A DNA stretch of 37,266 nucleotides from an uncultured Acetatifactor sp. GTDB lineage: Bacteria; Bacillota; Clostridia; Lachnospirales; Lachnospiraceae. The translations under genes and the position numbers were made by a program. A model generated the notes under the pieces. It did no database searches. It saw nothing but the letters and a program-made list of their open reading frames with translations, and was not told where the DNA came from. Location: positions 1-37,266 of the forward strand of contig CANQOL010000032.1 in assembly GCA_947625475.1 (NCBI GenBank), given 5' to 3'. Each line of letters starts with the position of its first letter. Position 1 is the first letter of the stretch. Of the stretch, positions 1 through 8,291 are shown piece after piece.

Positions 1-2
1 CG

Positions 3-44
3 TTGCTTGCCTTTCTCCAAAAGAGAAAGAAAAAGCGAAAATAA
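3..44 (+). CDS. C-terminal end of a holin-like type I toxin (partial, cut by window edge)
   Basis: Only the last 13 codons and the TAA stop are in the window. They read LLAFLQKRKKKRK, which closely matches the end of the complete small toxin at 12857-12738 (MLTFLKKRKKKQK) at both DNA and protein level. The match continues past the stop into an antisense RNA gene on the other strand, exactly as in the complete module. I infer the C-terminus of a second single-span toxin with a lysine/arginine tail. Its start and promoter lie left of the window. Confidence 0.75.
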   Translation: MLAFLQKRKKKRK

Positions 45-141
45 AAATGCCTATCCTGTCTGGTCCACAGGATAGGCGGTGTCCGTAAGGACATTGACCT
101 GATTGGGAGCATCCACTTTGGAGTGGGTGCTTTCCTTTTCT
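40..141 (-). ncRNA. Antitoxin-like small RNA, copy 1
   Basis: An independent RNA gene of about 100 nt. It has a near-perfect sigma-A promoter on the minus strand (TTGAAT at 176-171, 17-nt spacer, TATAAT at 153-148), a 5' hairpin (GCACCCAC/GTGGATGC), a middle hairpin (TGTCC/GGACA) and a terminator stem of 11 bp (GCCTATCCTGT with its complement, 49-77) followed by a T-rich tract. It overlaps the 3' end of the toxin fragment at 3-44 convergently. It lies on the same strand as, and directly downstream of, the pilus operon, so read-through from pilW could also produce it. The layout is that of TxpA/RatA type I modules; the function is inferred. Confidence 0.8.
109..140 (+). terminator. Probable terminator of the copy 1 toxin mRNA
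   Basis: Read on the plus strand, an 8-bp stem (GCATCCAC/GTGGGTGC, with a G-T pair) is followed by TTTCCTTTTC. It is the antisense of the first hairpin of the small RNA, so the toxin mRNA would end opposite the start of the antitoxin RNA. Confidence 0.55.
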
Positions 142-147
142 GATAAC

Positions 148-176
148 ATTATACCACACTTTCCACATACATTCAA
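148..176 (-). promoter_or_regulatory. Sigma-A promoter of small RNA copy 1
   Basis: TTGAAT, a 17-nt spacer and TATAAT read on the minus strand. The sequence between this promoter and the pilW stop codon (177-249) contains no gene and no clear terminator. Confidence 0.8.
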
Positions 177-249
177 CAAAAATTTTTTGTCTTTTTTTAT
201 CTCTGCCAGGCCGCCGTTACAATTCAGCGCCCAGCCAGACTAACACCTG

Positions 250-804
250 CTACTGGTTCAGCAGTCCCACCGTAAATTCCCTGGCGGCAGTGGAGATTTC
301 CCTGCCCTGGCTGTCAGAGATGGAAAGGCTCACCTTCACTGTGTGATTCGCCTCATCGTGCTCAAAAACCAGCTCTGAAATCTGCAGCCGGGAGGCCGAC
401 GGATCCGAATAGGCGGCCGGACTGAACACCTGCTGATCTATCTCCGTCTCCGCATGGACGGTCTCATACAGCTGCCCCTCCCCGTCTCCGTCTCCGGCGG
501 TGCCCTTTACATACAGGGTAACGCTCCTTATGCCTCTCTCATTGCTCTGATAGGTGATTTTCTTCCCGTCCTCCTCCACAGCAATATTCGTGGCAGTCCG
601 CAGCTCAGCCGACAGATAGTTCGTGATCATGGAGGCCAGGATCTCCGCGTCGTTGGCCTTGATGCTGTCCCTCCGCACGGCGTAGGCCGTGCTCATGCCC
701 ACCAGCACAGCGCTGGAAAAGAGCGAAAGGATCGCCAGGGTGACCAAAAGCTCCGTCAGGGTCAGTCCGCACCGGTTCTTTAATTTCCCTATGATTTTTT
801 TCAC
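250..804 (-). CDS. PilW-like minor prepilin
   Basis: A 184-residue type IV prepilin with a short basic leader ending in G, then LTLTELLVTLAILSLF, so PilD would cut before L and leave the conserved Glu at +5. The hydrophobic segment runs to about residue 45, followed by a soluble domain with no recognised family. The start is GTG at 804, placed by an AAGGAGG site seven bases upstream. It is the last gene of the pilus operon, 15 bases after the PilV-like gene. Position and the TELL motif suggest a PilW-type minor pilin of a priming complex. Family assignment to PilW rather than PilV or GspJ is tentative. Confidence 0.8.
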   Translation of the reverse strand: MKKIIGKLKNRCGLTLTELLVTLAILSLFSSAVLVGMSTAYAVRRDSIKANDAEILASMITNYLSAELRTATNIAVEEDGKKITYQSNERGIRSVTLYVKGTAGDGDGEGQLYETVHAETEIDQQVFSPAAYSDPSASRLQISELVFEHDEANHTVKVSLSISDSQGREISTAAREFTVGLLNQ

Positions 805-819
805 GGTGCGTCCTCCTTC

Positions 820-1137
820 CTACGGCATTTTGTAGGATTTCAAGCCCCCGGCCTCATAACCGTCCACATGCACAGACACGGACCTTCCCCCATCTGAGAT
901 GGTTACATTCCATTGAATCTCAGTACCGTCATCCTTCCTGTGTGCCTCGTCTGCAAAGCCCTCCACTTTGGAGAGGGCCTCCAAATTTTCACTGTCCTTT
1001 TGGTTGGTCTGCTGGGTAATTCTCCCGGCGCTCATGATCATAAGCACCATCATAGCCACGGACAGGCCGAACACCACGATGGACACCAGCATCTCAGCCA
1101 GGGTCTCCCCCCGCCTGGAACGAAGCTTCTGAAACAT
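820..1137 (-). CDS. PilV-like minor prepilin
   Basis: A 105-residue prepilin: a basic leader ending RRG, then ETLAEMLVSIVVFGL, giving a PilD cleavage site and a Glu at +5. The Glu at +1 in place of the usual Phe is unusual. The start was set at ATG 1137 because GGGGAGG lies eight bases upstream and the PilX-like stop codon is only two bases away, implying translational coupling. A longer in-frame reading upstream overlaps the previous gene and lacks a ribosome site. The C-terminal domain is small. The role is inferred as a minor pilin, between PilX-like and PilW-like neighbours. Confidence 0.8.
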   Translation of the reverse strand: MFQKLRSRRGETLAEMLVSIVVFGLSVAMMVLMIMSAGRITQQTNQKDSENLEALSKVEGFADEAHRKDDGTEIQWNVTISDGGRSVSVHVDGYEAGGLKSYKMP

Positions 1138-1139
1138 AT

Positions 1140-2048
1140 CTATGGCCTCCCCTTGGATAATACTGCGTCGGAGAAATCGAATTTCACGGTGACAAAAATT
1201 TTGCTGGAACAAACAAGGTTCTCGCTCACCGGAATTTCATTTGACGCAATGGTTCCGTCAGGATTTGTAACCGTCTCACTGCACAGCAGAGTGACTTTTT
1301 CCACCGGACCGTCCTCCGGCCTGACGGCAACCTTCACCTTGCCTGTCATTTCATAGACAGTACTGTCACACTTGACCGTAACCTTAACCTTTTTCTCCTG
1401 GCCGTCCCTGTAATCCTCACACGCCCGGTCAATCTGAATCGTAACCGTTACCTCATTAAAGCCGTCGCAGTTAATCTTAAGTTCATACTCCCCTGTAAAC
1501 GTCGGTACAAGCGGTTTATTCGCTGTATCAACATTATTTTTCCAAAGCTCTGTGGGGCCCGAATAACCCTCCACATACGTATAAAACGCATTTTTCAGAA
1601 TTTCAGACAGGTCACCCCTCAGGAAGACAAGAATATCTCCCTCTCCCGCAACCAACTCCGCCTCACCCCGTTTAAAGGTATACCCCACTGGATCAATCGG
1701 CTTTGTCAAAGTCCCCCCGGTCAATTCCAACAAGTGACCCACATGAAGCGCATGGGTGGAATCCCATTCAGGGACAATCGTAAAGTCAGACTCTGTCACA
1801 TTATACTCATAGCACGTCTGTGCCTCCAGACCGTCCAGCTGGTCCCGGATCAGGCGGGCCGCCGAGGAGACGGCCAGGTAAGCCTGCTGGCTGTCCTGCT
1901 GATAAGTGTAGCGGCCCACGTTAGCCGAGGCCGCAGTCACCGCCGCAGCCCCCGCCAGGGCGCACACCAAAAACAACAGCAGTGCCAGCACAATGGATGC
2001 CCCTGCAGAGCTATGCAGTTTTTTAGCTAAATTTCGAAAGGGCTTCAT
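1140..2048 (-). CDS. PilX/GspK-like minor pilin
   Basis: 302 residues. The N-terminus (residues 13-45) reads SAGASIVLALLLFLVCALAG, matching the known PilX N-terminal pattern of a Gly-Ala-Ser start followed by a long hydrophobic helix. The conserved Glu at +5 of ordinary pilins is absent. In type II secretion the tip subunit GspK also lacks this Glu, so a tip position is plausible. The rest is a beta-rich-looking domain of about 250 residues with four scattered cysteines and no family I recognise. GAGGAGAG precedes ATG 2048. It sits between the giant prepilin and the PilV-like gene, closely spaced with both. Confidence 0.7.
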   Translation of the reverse strand: MKPFRNLAKKLHSSAGASIVLALLLFLVCALAGAAAVTAASANVGRYTYQQDSQQAYLAVSSAARLIRDQLDGLEAQTCYEYNVTESDFTIVPEWDSTHALHVGHLLELTGGTLTKPIDPVGYTFKRGEAELVAGEGDILVFLRGDLSEILKNAFYTYVEGYSGPTELWKNNVDTANKPLVPTFTGEYELKINCDGFNEVTVTIQIDRACEDYRDGQEKKVKVTVKCDSTVYEMTGKVKVAVRPEDGPVEKVTLLCSETVTNPDGTIASNEIPVSENLVCSSKIFVTVKFDFSDAVLSKGRP

Positions 2049-2068
2049 ACCGGCAATCTCTCCTCAGA

Positions 2069-5000
2069 CTACTCCGTTCCCTCTTCCTCATCGGGCTTTC
2101 TCTTGTCATGCTCCGGACTGTAGGGGATATAATCGCTGAATACGATTTGGTCCTTCCCCGACGGCTGCTCTCCGGGAATACTGTCGGTCACACTGCCGGC
2201 ATTTTTCCCTGTCGCAAAACCGCTATCATTCACGTAAATGTTGGACGCATCTGCGCCGGGTCCCACAGCATAGACATAGGGGAAATTATCTGCATCCACA
2301 GTCAAGTTCACGAAGGCTGCGTAATTGCTCTGCAGCGATACGGACGCTCCCGTAGCATCCGCCAGGATTCCTCCCAGACGTGTCGCTCTCGTCACAGCTC
2401 CTGCAAAGCCCTGCACATTTGCCTTGCAATTCAGGATCTCTCCGCTGCCTGCCAAGACCTGTCCTGCAATACCGCCAGCCATCGCCGCACTGCCAAAGGA
2501 TAAATAAGTCTCGCAGCCGCTTATCACTGTGCCGTCCTGTATCGTTCCGGCAATACCGCCGAGAACAGCGGCCGGAACAGAAATTCCGCTCTCGCGCTCA
2601 TTGATGGAGGCATCTGTCAAAGTGAAATCCAGGCCCGCACTCATTTCAGCATAGATTCCCACTTCCGCGTAACAGGGCACTGTATCCCCTAAATGAGGTG
2701 CAATCCCCGGCCAGTTTTTAAAGCTTGTGACCAACGCATCTGCGGTAAACTCAAAGCGGGAATCCCCTCCCTCTTCCTTATATGTTCCCTGAAGCGGAGA
2801 AATATACTGGTAACTCCCATGTGTGTCTGTGCCATCAATGCGGTAAAGCTTTAACCCCTGCACTTTTGCAGTATCAAAGGTCGCGCCGTCTAAAAGTCTG
2901 ACTCGCAGAGAATAAGTATAATTGGGGTTACCCGCGGCAACAGCTGCATATGCGCTTGTTATGATTCTCTCCATCTCACATCCGTATCCAGGCACAAGAG
3001 AGGGCTGGCCAGGAGTAATATAAGAGTAAGACTGCGTCCCCGCTCCGTCTACCGTACACTGAGATAACGTATATGTCCCCTTAAACTCATATCCTCCGGA
3101 ACCACCTGCGCCGCCCGAAGTTTCATAATGTACTGCGTCGGAGCCCAGAGCATAATCCATCACCTTACAATTTTCAATCCTAGTGTCAGAGGCCTGCCCC
3201 ACAATACCGCCCATCACACCGGGTGCACCCGTAACAGGCACACTGGGAGTCGGCGTGGGTGTCGGATCAGGGGTAGAAGTCGGTGTGGGTGTCGGCGTAG
3301 GTGTAGGAGCTGTAACTTCGCTGTAGCCGCAAAGAGAACAACTATCCCCGCCCGTATGCGCCTCCGTTATTGTCCACCCACAGGTATCACATCTTACCTG
3401 GTGCCCGCTAGGATCATTTGTATTCACATATCGCTTCGTATGTGCAGCCTCATTCAGTTTCCCGCCGCAGTCCGAACATTGTGTCCAATGAGTATCATCA
3501 TCGTGCTGCATTCCGCTATTGTTATGCGAACGAACCACAGCTGCCGCACACACGACGCAGACACCCTGATGCTGTGTTTCACTTATTTTAGTCCACGTCT
3601 CTACCTGATGTGTTCCCCAGGACGACTTCACACTGCAGCCTTCTACGGTACATTCCTTCCAGTGCTCTGTCTCGTTTGCTATCCATGCGCCGTCAAAGTT
3701 GTGCTCATGGCTGGCAGGTGCTGTTCTCCCTTGGCATTTGCTGCAGGGAGTATTTCCATCATGCACTTCTTCTTCACTTCTCCAACCACAGATAGGGCAA
3801 ATTGCCTGATGCGTTCCATTTCCTATATCATAGTAGGGAAGATTGTTATGCTGTATCTGTGTCCAACAATGTACACACTGATGGTATCCATGACCATATT
3901 CATAATTCTCACCCTGTGAAAAATCATGCGGTTCTTTTATCGCATACTCACAATTGTCACATTTTTTTAGATCATACTCCTCATCAAAATATTTATAACC
4001 ACCATAATATGTATGTTGGGTTATACTATTCGGCGCAACAGCCTCACACGCACCAATACTACACTCTAACCAGTGCGCATTATCATCGTACTTCTGCTCA
4101 CTATAATTATGCTGATGAGATATTGTGACCGTAATGTTTCCTGCCTCAGGATTTGTTTTTTCACCAAAGAATCCTATTACACAATTTGTCCCATCTGAAT
4201 TATACTGATCCATCAAATTGACAAGACTGGAAACACTTAGTGTATATATTCCACTATTCGCGGAGCCACCCAACACCGTTCCATTATCTCCCACCACAAC
4301 ATATGGTTCATGGCACCAACCTCCAACCGGGTAAACATTAAGCTGCGCATTAGGGTCAAAAGAATTTACTTCTCTTAATTTGGCAAACAGCTCCGGTGTC
4401 ACATCGAGCTTGCTGTAATTAACTTGAAGCCGCTCACTTGAAAAGCTCCCCACAAACGTATAATAATTACCATTTTGATCAATAGCCGGTTCTGCCGCCA
4501 CCATAATCCCACTGTCCGGATTCGCAATCGCAGACGGCGCCGACAAAGCGCTGAACGGGCTTGCAATCGCAGACAGGGAGGCCAAAGGACTGCCAAGGCC
4601 GCCGGGTGCGGCAAAAGCGCTGATAGTAGAAGGAGGCGTATAAGTCGGGATCGCGGTGCTCAGGATATTTTTAAAGTAATCCTTGGGATTCACTCCTGCG
4701 GCCGGATCAGGTGCCATATGGGTCACAATGATATTGCTGAGCGTCGCGCCGTTCGTCGTTGCAAACAAGCCGGTCGGGCCGCCGCTGGCAGCATCGTAAG
4801 TAATGTCCAGAATATAGCACCCGCCTCCGTCATAGTTTCCTCTGAAGGGATCACCGGAGACAGAGCCAATCGGTTTGATCACACCCTGCACAATGTCATG
4901 AGACTGCTGGAACTGATTGCCTGCAGCCAGGTATCTGCTGTTGTCGATATGCTTCAGCTGAGAAACCGTCCGCACACCGTAGGCGTCCCCCGTTCCCTGC

Positions 5001-7564
5001 CTGACACTGCTGGCATCGACAGCCTGAAGCTTGTAAAAATCAGGCGCGAAAGTATATGTCTTACCGTCCACCACCGCCGTCACGTCGCCTTTTCCGGACG
5101 CCGTATCTTTGCCGTCGTAGAGCTTCACTTTGATATCGGCCGAGCTGTCATTTAAGAAGTCAGCGCCCATCAGAACACTCTTAACCGCCGCCTCGTCTAC
5201 CGTGGCGGCCGCCAGGATATCCCCTGCATCCAAAGCCGCCGCATCAGCGCCGCTGAAAGCAGTCTCAGCCTCTGCGCCCACGCTGAACGAGCCATAGCCA
5301 TAGCCCGTCACAGATGTTTTGTCCTGAGCCGACTTGCACAGATTCTCCTTGCTCTGAAGCACGCCTTCCTCATCATAGTACAGTGCGTGAAGCTTGACGG
5401 CGCCGCCCTCCTGCTCCCAATAGAAGAAGCCGGATATTCCCTGGACGTTCTCAGGCCAGTCACCCCGATGGGCGCCTAATGTAGCCACCACAGGATAGGT
5501 GAAAGTGGCTGCCACACGGGTGTCATACCGCTTTGCGCTGGAGGAAGGGAACGCCAAGGCCCCTCTGTAATCTGCAGCAGATCCGACCAGGGACGTACCG
5601 TCCGCTTTCAGCAAAGTCTCCGTCAGGGCCGATTTATACTGCTTGCCCGCACCCGCCTGATACGCGGTTCCCAGGGAGTAAACTTTGGAGCTGGAACTAT
5701 CCGTTACATGAACCGTTCCGCCGACAATCAAGGTATCCGCACTGGGACCGGAGACAGAGCAGGTGGAATAGACCGTGCCGGACAAGGTGATTTCAGCACC
5801 GGCAGCTGACGCTCCCACCAGTCCTCCTGCAGCAGCCGCTCCGGAAATATTGTCGGTGAGATGGTACTCTGCGGTGCTTCCCGCCAGTGTTCCTTCAAAG
5901 GTTCCGTTATAGGTATGGCCGCCGGAAAAGCTGTTTTCAACGGTAAGCGGCCCAAACACGCCTCCTGCCAGTCCGCCTGCCGCATATCCCGATACCTTTA
6001 CAGCGGCATAGGAATTCTTTATACTCACGGACTGATCCGTTGTATACCCTATCAATCCTCCGGCGAATCCGCCCTCTGCACTGCCATTGGCCATGACGCA
6101 ATACTGCGCATAGGGATCACTGGCCGGGGTGCTCCAATTGTCGCCCTCTGCCGCGGCCTCCACATAGACGGCGCAGTTTTCCAGCGAGCCGCCGTCCATT
6201 TTGCCCGCTATGGTTCCCGCAGCCGCCGAGCTGCTGATCTTGGGGCTCACCAGAGTCAGTCCGCTGACGGAAGCATTTGTGAGGGAGCTGAAGATCCCTT
6301 CGCCCGTCACGTCAATGAAGCGGATCTGTGCGCCGGAGACAGCCGTCACATTGGAAATATTCAGCGTACAGCCATAAGCCGCCCCAATCGAGACAAACTT
6401 CCGCGCTCCATACGTATCCTGCCAATACTCACATTTCTCAGATAAACCCGTCGGAGCAGAGGCATTTTTTGCTTTAAAGTCAACGGTTCTGTCAAGAACT
6501 ACATTGGTTATGGAAGACAGACCGCACTGATTCAGATTCTGCAGATGCCGCCCGTAAGCGATATGGGCCGTGGTCTCATCCGACCCGTCCGCAAACAGGC
6601 TGTTGAACACAGCCGAAGCAACCGTATCCTGGGCAATCCCGTTGGGATCGGATACGGTGACAGTCGCTGTCACCTGCGCCCCGGGGATCAGATCCGGCGC
6701 CCAGTCGTAAAAGCTTTTTTCAAAGGTCTTCCCGCTCAGACTCTCGCTTACCGCAGCCGGGGCGGCGGATTCCAGCGTATCCAAAATAAAGACCGTCTTG
6801 GCGCCTCCCCCGTTGATGCCGGCATTGTCTGCCGTCAATACAGCCGTATGGGTCCCGTCGCTTAAGGAAATCTTCACCGGATACAGCCCGGCGATATCCC
6901 CCCCGTCGAAGTTTACCTCCATCACCAGCTTTTCCTTGTTGATGATGTTGATCGCCGCCACCGGCAGGGCATCCGGCACCAGCTCCTGCTTCTCCGGCGC
7001 GGCCCCGTAATACCCTACCAGCTGCCCGTTCTCGTTGGCCTGGCCGCTGGCAGCCGCCTTGCCGTAGACACTGTCCGCATGATTGTACTGGGCTATATAA
7101 TCGTCCTCGGTGAAGGTCACCTGGTCTGAATAGAACACGCCCAGCACATCGCCCGTGCCGGGATTGTACTCCACAATGTAGTTGTGGGCCGTCAGCTCCG
7201 AATCCACCACGCCCTGCAGCACTCCCTCCGGCGTGGCAGCGGCGGTGTCCTTGTTGTAGATATAGTAGGCGATTTCTGCCGGGTTCGTTCCGTTCTTGTA
7301 CCGGTCCGGCACAGACACCAGACCCGTCTGCAGCGCGCTGCCCTCCAGCGCCCCCATGGTCTCCATGGTGCCGATCTCATGCTGGGCAGCCATGTAGATG
7401 GAGCGCGCGTCGTCGTCCAGCTCCCTCTGCTTCATCTTCCCGGAATAGCTGATAATGCTGGGAATCGCCACAGCCGCCACAATGGCCATCAAGGCCAGCA
7501 CCATCATAGTCTCCGACAGCGTAAAGCCCTGTTTTCTCCTTTTTTCCCCAGACAGCCTTAACAT
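2069..7564 (-). CDS. Giant type IV prepilin, candidate pilus-tip adhesin
   Basis: 1831 residues. Residues 1-40 are a true prepilin start: basic leader, G, FTLSETMMVLALMAIVAAVAIP, with Glu at +5. A pilin-like helix with an early soluble domain follows to about residue 210. Glycine-rich GLUG-like repeats (GGLIGY, GGLAGG, GGLVGA) occupy about 450-605. A related unit (GNYDGGG) is near 900. A His/Cys-rich block with eight CxxC pairs and repeated HW..C units fills about 1149-1415, then a Pro-Thr linker (about 1420-1442) and more GLUG-like repeats to about 1760. There is no sortase motif or C-terminal membrane segment. AAAGGAGGG lies five bases before ATG 7564. Known minor pilins are usually 120-300 residues. 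I infer an adhesin carried by the pilus; the ligand is unknown. Confidence 0.85.
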   Translation of the reverse strand: MLRLSGEKRRKQGFTLSETMMVLALMAIVAAVAIPSIISYSGKMKQRELDDDARSIYMAAQHEIGTMETMGALEGSALQTGLVSVPDRYKNGTNPAEIAYYIYNKDTAAATPEGVLQGVVDSELTAHNYIVEYNPGTGDVLGVFYSDQVTFTEDDYIAQYNHADSVYGKAAASGQANENGQLVGYYGAAPEKQELVPDALPVAAINIINKEKLVMEVNFDGGDIAGLYPVKISLSDGTHTAVLTADNAGINGGGAKTVFILDTLESAAPAAVSESLSGKTFEKSFYDWAPDLIPGAQVTATVTVSDPNGIAQDTVASAVFNSLFADGSDETTAHIAYGRHLQNLNQCGLSSITNVVLDRTVDFKAKNASAPTGLSEKCEYWQDTYGARKFVSIGAAYGCTLNISNVTAVSGAQIRFIDVTGEGIFSSLTNASVSGLTLVSPKISSSAAAGTIAGKMDGGSLENCAVYVEAAAEGDNWSTPASDPYAQYCVMANGSAEGGFAGGLIGYTTDQSVSIKNSYAAVKVSGYAAGGLAGGVFGPLTVENSFSGGHTYNGTFEGTLAGSTAEYHLTDNISGAAAAGGLVGASAAGAEITLSGTVYSTCSVSGPSADTLIVGGTVHVTDSSSSKVYSLGTAYQAGAGKQYKSALTETLLKADGTSLVGSAADYRGALAFPSSSAKRYDTRVAATFTYPVVATLGAHRGDWPENVQGISGFFYWEQEGGAVKLHALYYDEEGVLQSKENLCKSAQDKTSVTGYGYGSFSVGAEAETAFSGADAAALDAGDILAAATVDEAAVKSVLMGADFLNDSSADIKVKLYDGKDTASGKGDVTAVVDGKTYTFAPDFYKLQAVDASSVRQGTGDAYGVRTVSQLKHIDNSRYLAAGNQFQQSHDIVQGVIKPIGSVSGDPFRGNYDGGGCYILDITYDAASGGPTGLFATTNGATLSNIIVTHMAPDPAAGVNPKDYFKNILSTAIPTYTPPSTISAFAAPGGLGSPLASLSAIASPFSALSAPSAIANPDSGIMVAAEPAIDQNGNYYTFVGSFSSERLQVNYSKLDVTPELFAKLREVNSFDPNAQLNVYPVGGWCHEPYVVVGDNGTVLGGSANSGIYTLSVSSLVNLMDQYNSDGTNCVIGFFGEKTNPEAGNITVTISHQHNYSEQKYDDNAHWLECSIGACEAVAPNSITQHTYYGGYKYFDEEYDLKKCDNCEYAIKEPHDFSQGENYEYGHGYHQCVHCWTQIQHNNLPYYDIGNGTHQAICPICGWRSEEEVHDGNTPCSKCQGRTAPASHEHNFDGAWIANETEHWKECTVEGCSVKSSWGTHQVETWTKISETQHQGVCVVCAAAVVRSHNNSGMQHDDDTHWTQCSDCGGKLNEAAHTKRYVNTNDPSGHQVRCDTCGWTITEAHTGGDSCSLCGYSEVTAPTPTPTPTPTSTPDPTPTPTPSVPVTGAPGVMGGIVGQASDTRIENCKVMDYALGSDAVHYETSGGAGGSGGYEFKGTYTLSQCTVDGAGTQSYSYITPGQPSLVPGYGCEMERIITSAYAAVAAGNPNYTYSLRVRLLDGATFDTAKVQGLKLYRIDGTDTHGSYQYISPLQGTYKEEGGDSRFEFTADALVTSFKNWPGIAPHLGDTVPCYAEVGIYAEMSAGLDFTLTDASINERESGISVPAAVLGGIAGTIQDGTVISGCETYLSFGSAAMAGGIAGQVLAGSGEILNCKANVQGFAGAVTRATRLGGILADATGASVSLQSNYAAFVNLTVDADNFPYVYAVGPGADASNIYVNDSGFATGKNAGSVTDSIPGEQPSGKDQIVFSDYIPYSPEHDKRKPDEEEGTE

Positions 7565-7592
7565 AACGACCCTCCTTTGCCGGATCCAAACT

Positions 7593-8147
7593 TCACCCGT
7601 TGTTTGTCACCAGCTCATAAAACACAATGTTGCCGGAGAGAGTCATAGCGTCTCTCTCCATATCCCCCTCCTCCGGCGAGACGGTCAGGTTCTGCAAAAG
7701 ACACCGATACCCCGTCCCCGTGAGCTTGCCCACAAAATCCTTGGCTTCCTCAAAGCCCCCCACCGTCACCGAAAAGCTCACGTTCCGGGAGGCGATATTC
7801 CCCTCGATCTTTGCCTCGCTCATCCGGATGTCCGGATTCAAATCCGCGAAAATCATGTTATAGTGGTACAAAAGCTGGCTCTGATTGGGGTAGGCGGGCA
7901 TCACCGTCACCTTCTCGGGGGGCAGAGCAAAAATCTCTTCCAGCTCCTTCTTCATTCTATTATATTCCTGGGCCTTGACCAGTGCCAGATTGGTGTCGTC
8001 CTCCACCTGAAGCATCCGCTCTTCGATCTCCTCCAGCCGGTTCGTCACGGGGTAGTGGATCACCATAAAGTAAAGGCCCGCCAGCAAAAACACCACCAGC
8101 AGCAGAAGGATCCCCTTCTCCCGCTTGGTAAAGCTCCTCATCAGCAT
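7593..8147 (-). CDS. pilO: PilO-like pilus assembly protein
   Basis: 184 residues from ATG 8147 (GGAG six bases upstream; an in-frame ATG at 8159 has no ribosome site and contains that GGAG). A short basic N-terminus is followed by one membrane span (about residues 12-32), a coiled-coil-like stretch (LEEIEERMLQVEDD) and a C-terminal alpha-beta domain, the usual PilO layout. PilO pairs with PilN under the membrane platform and links to PilM. It follows pilN across the 138-bp hairpin repeat. Identification rests on topology and gene order because sequence conservation in this family is low. Confidence 0.75.
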   Translation of the reverse strand: MLMRSFTKREKGILLLLVVFLLAGLYFMVIHYPVTNRLEEIEERMLQVEDDTNLALVKAQEYNRMKKELEEIFALPPEKVTVMPAYPNQSQLLYHYNMIFADLNPDIRMSEAKIEGNIASRNVSFSVTVGGFEEAKDFVGKLTGTGYRCLLQNLTVSPEEGDMERDAMTLSGNIVFYELVTNNG

Positions 8148-8153
8148 TTTACT

Positions 8154-8291
8154 CTCCATTCCGGAGCGCTCTGCGCGACGGGGCGATGAGAAATTCGCGA
8201 ATGCGATTTCTCATCTGCCATCAGGAGAATTTGTGGCGCTCCTGCACAAATTCTCATGTGAAAAATCAGCACATCAGTGTGATTTTTCACA
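8154..8291. repeat. 138-bp multi-hairpin repeat, copy A
   Basis: Nearly identical in length and sequence to 14945-15082 (a handful of mismatches by eye). It contains three strong stem-loops: GTGAAAAATC/GATTTTTCAC, GAGAATTTGTG/CACAAATTCTC and GAGAAAT/ATTTCTC. It begins next to the pilN stop codon and ends with the GGAG that serves the pilO start. No open frame of interest lies in it. Confidence 0.9.

Noticed and set aside
3240..3310. Short TPTP-type tandem repeat considered as a phase-variable tract
   Set aside because: The codons are mixed and the run is an ordinary Pro-Thr linker; slippage would be in-frame multiples at best, with no evidence of switching.
3128..3919. A 263-codon plus-strand open frame rich in Cys, Arg and His
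   Set aside because: It is the antisense of the His/Cys-rich part of the giant prepilin; its composition follows from the complement of the CxxC repeats.
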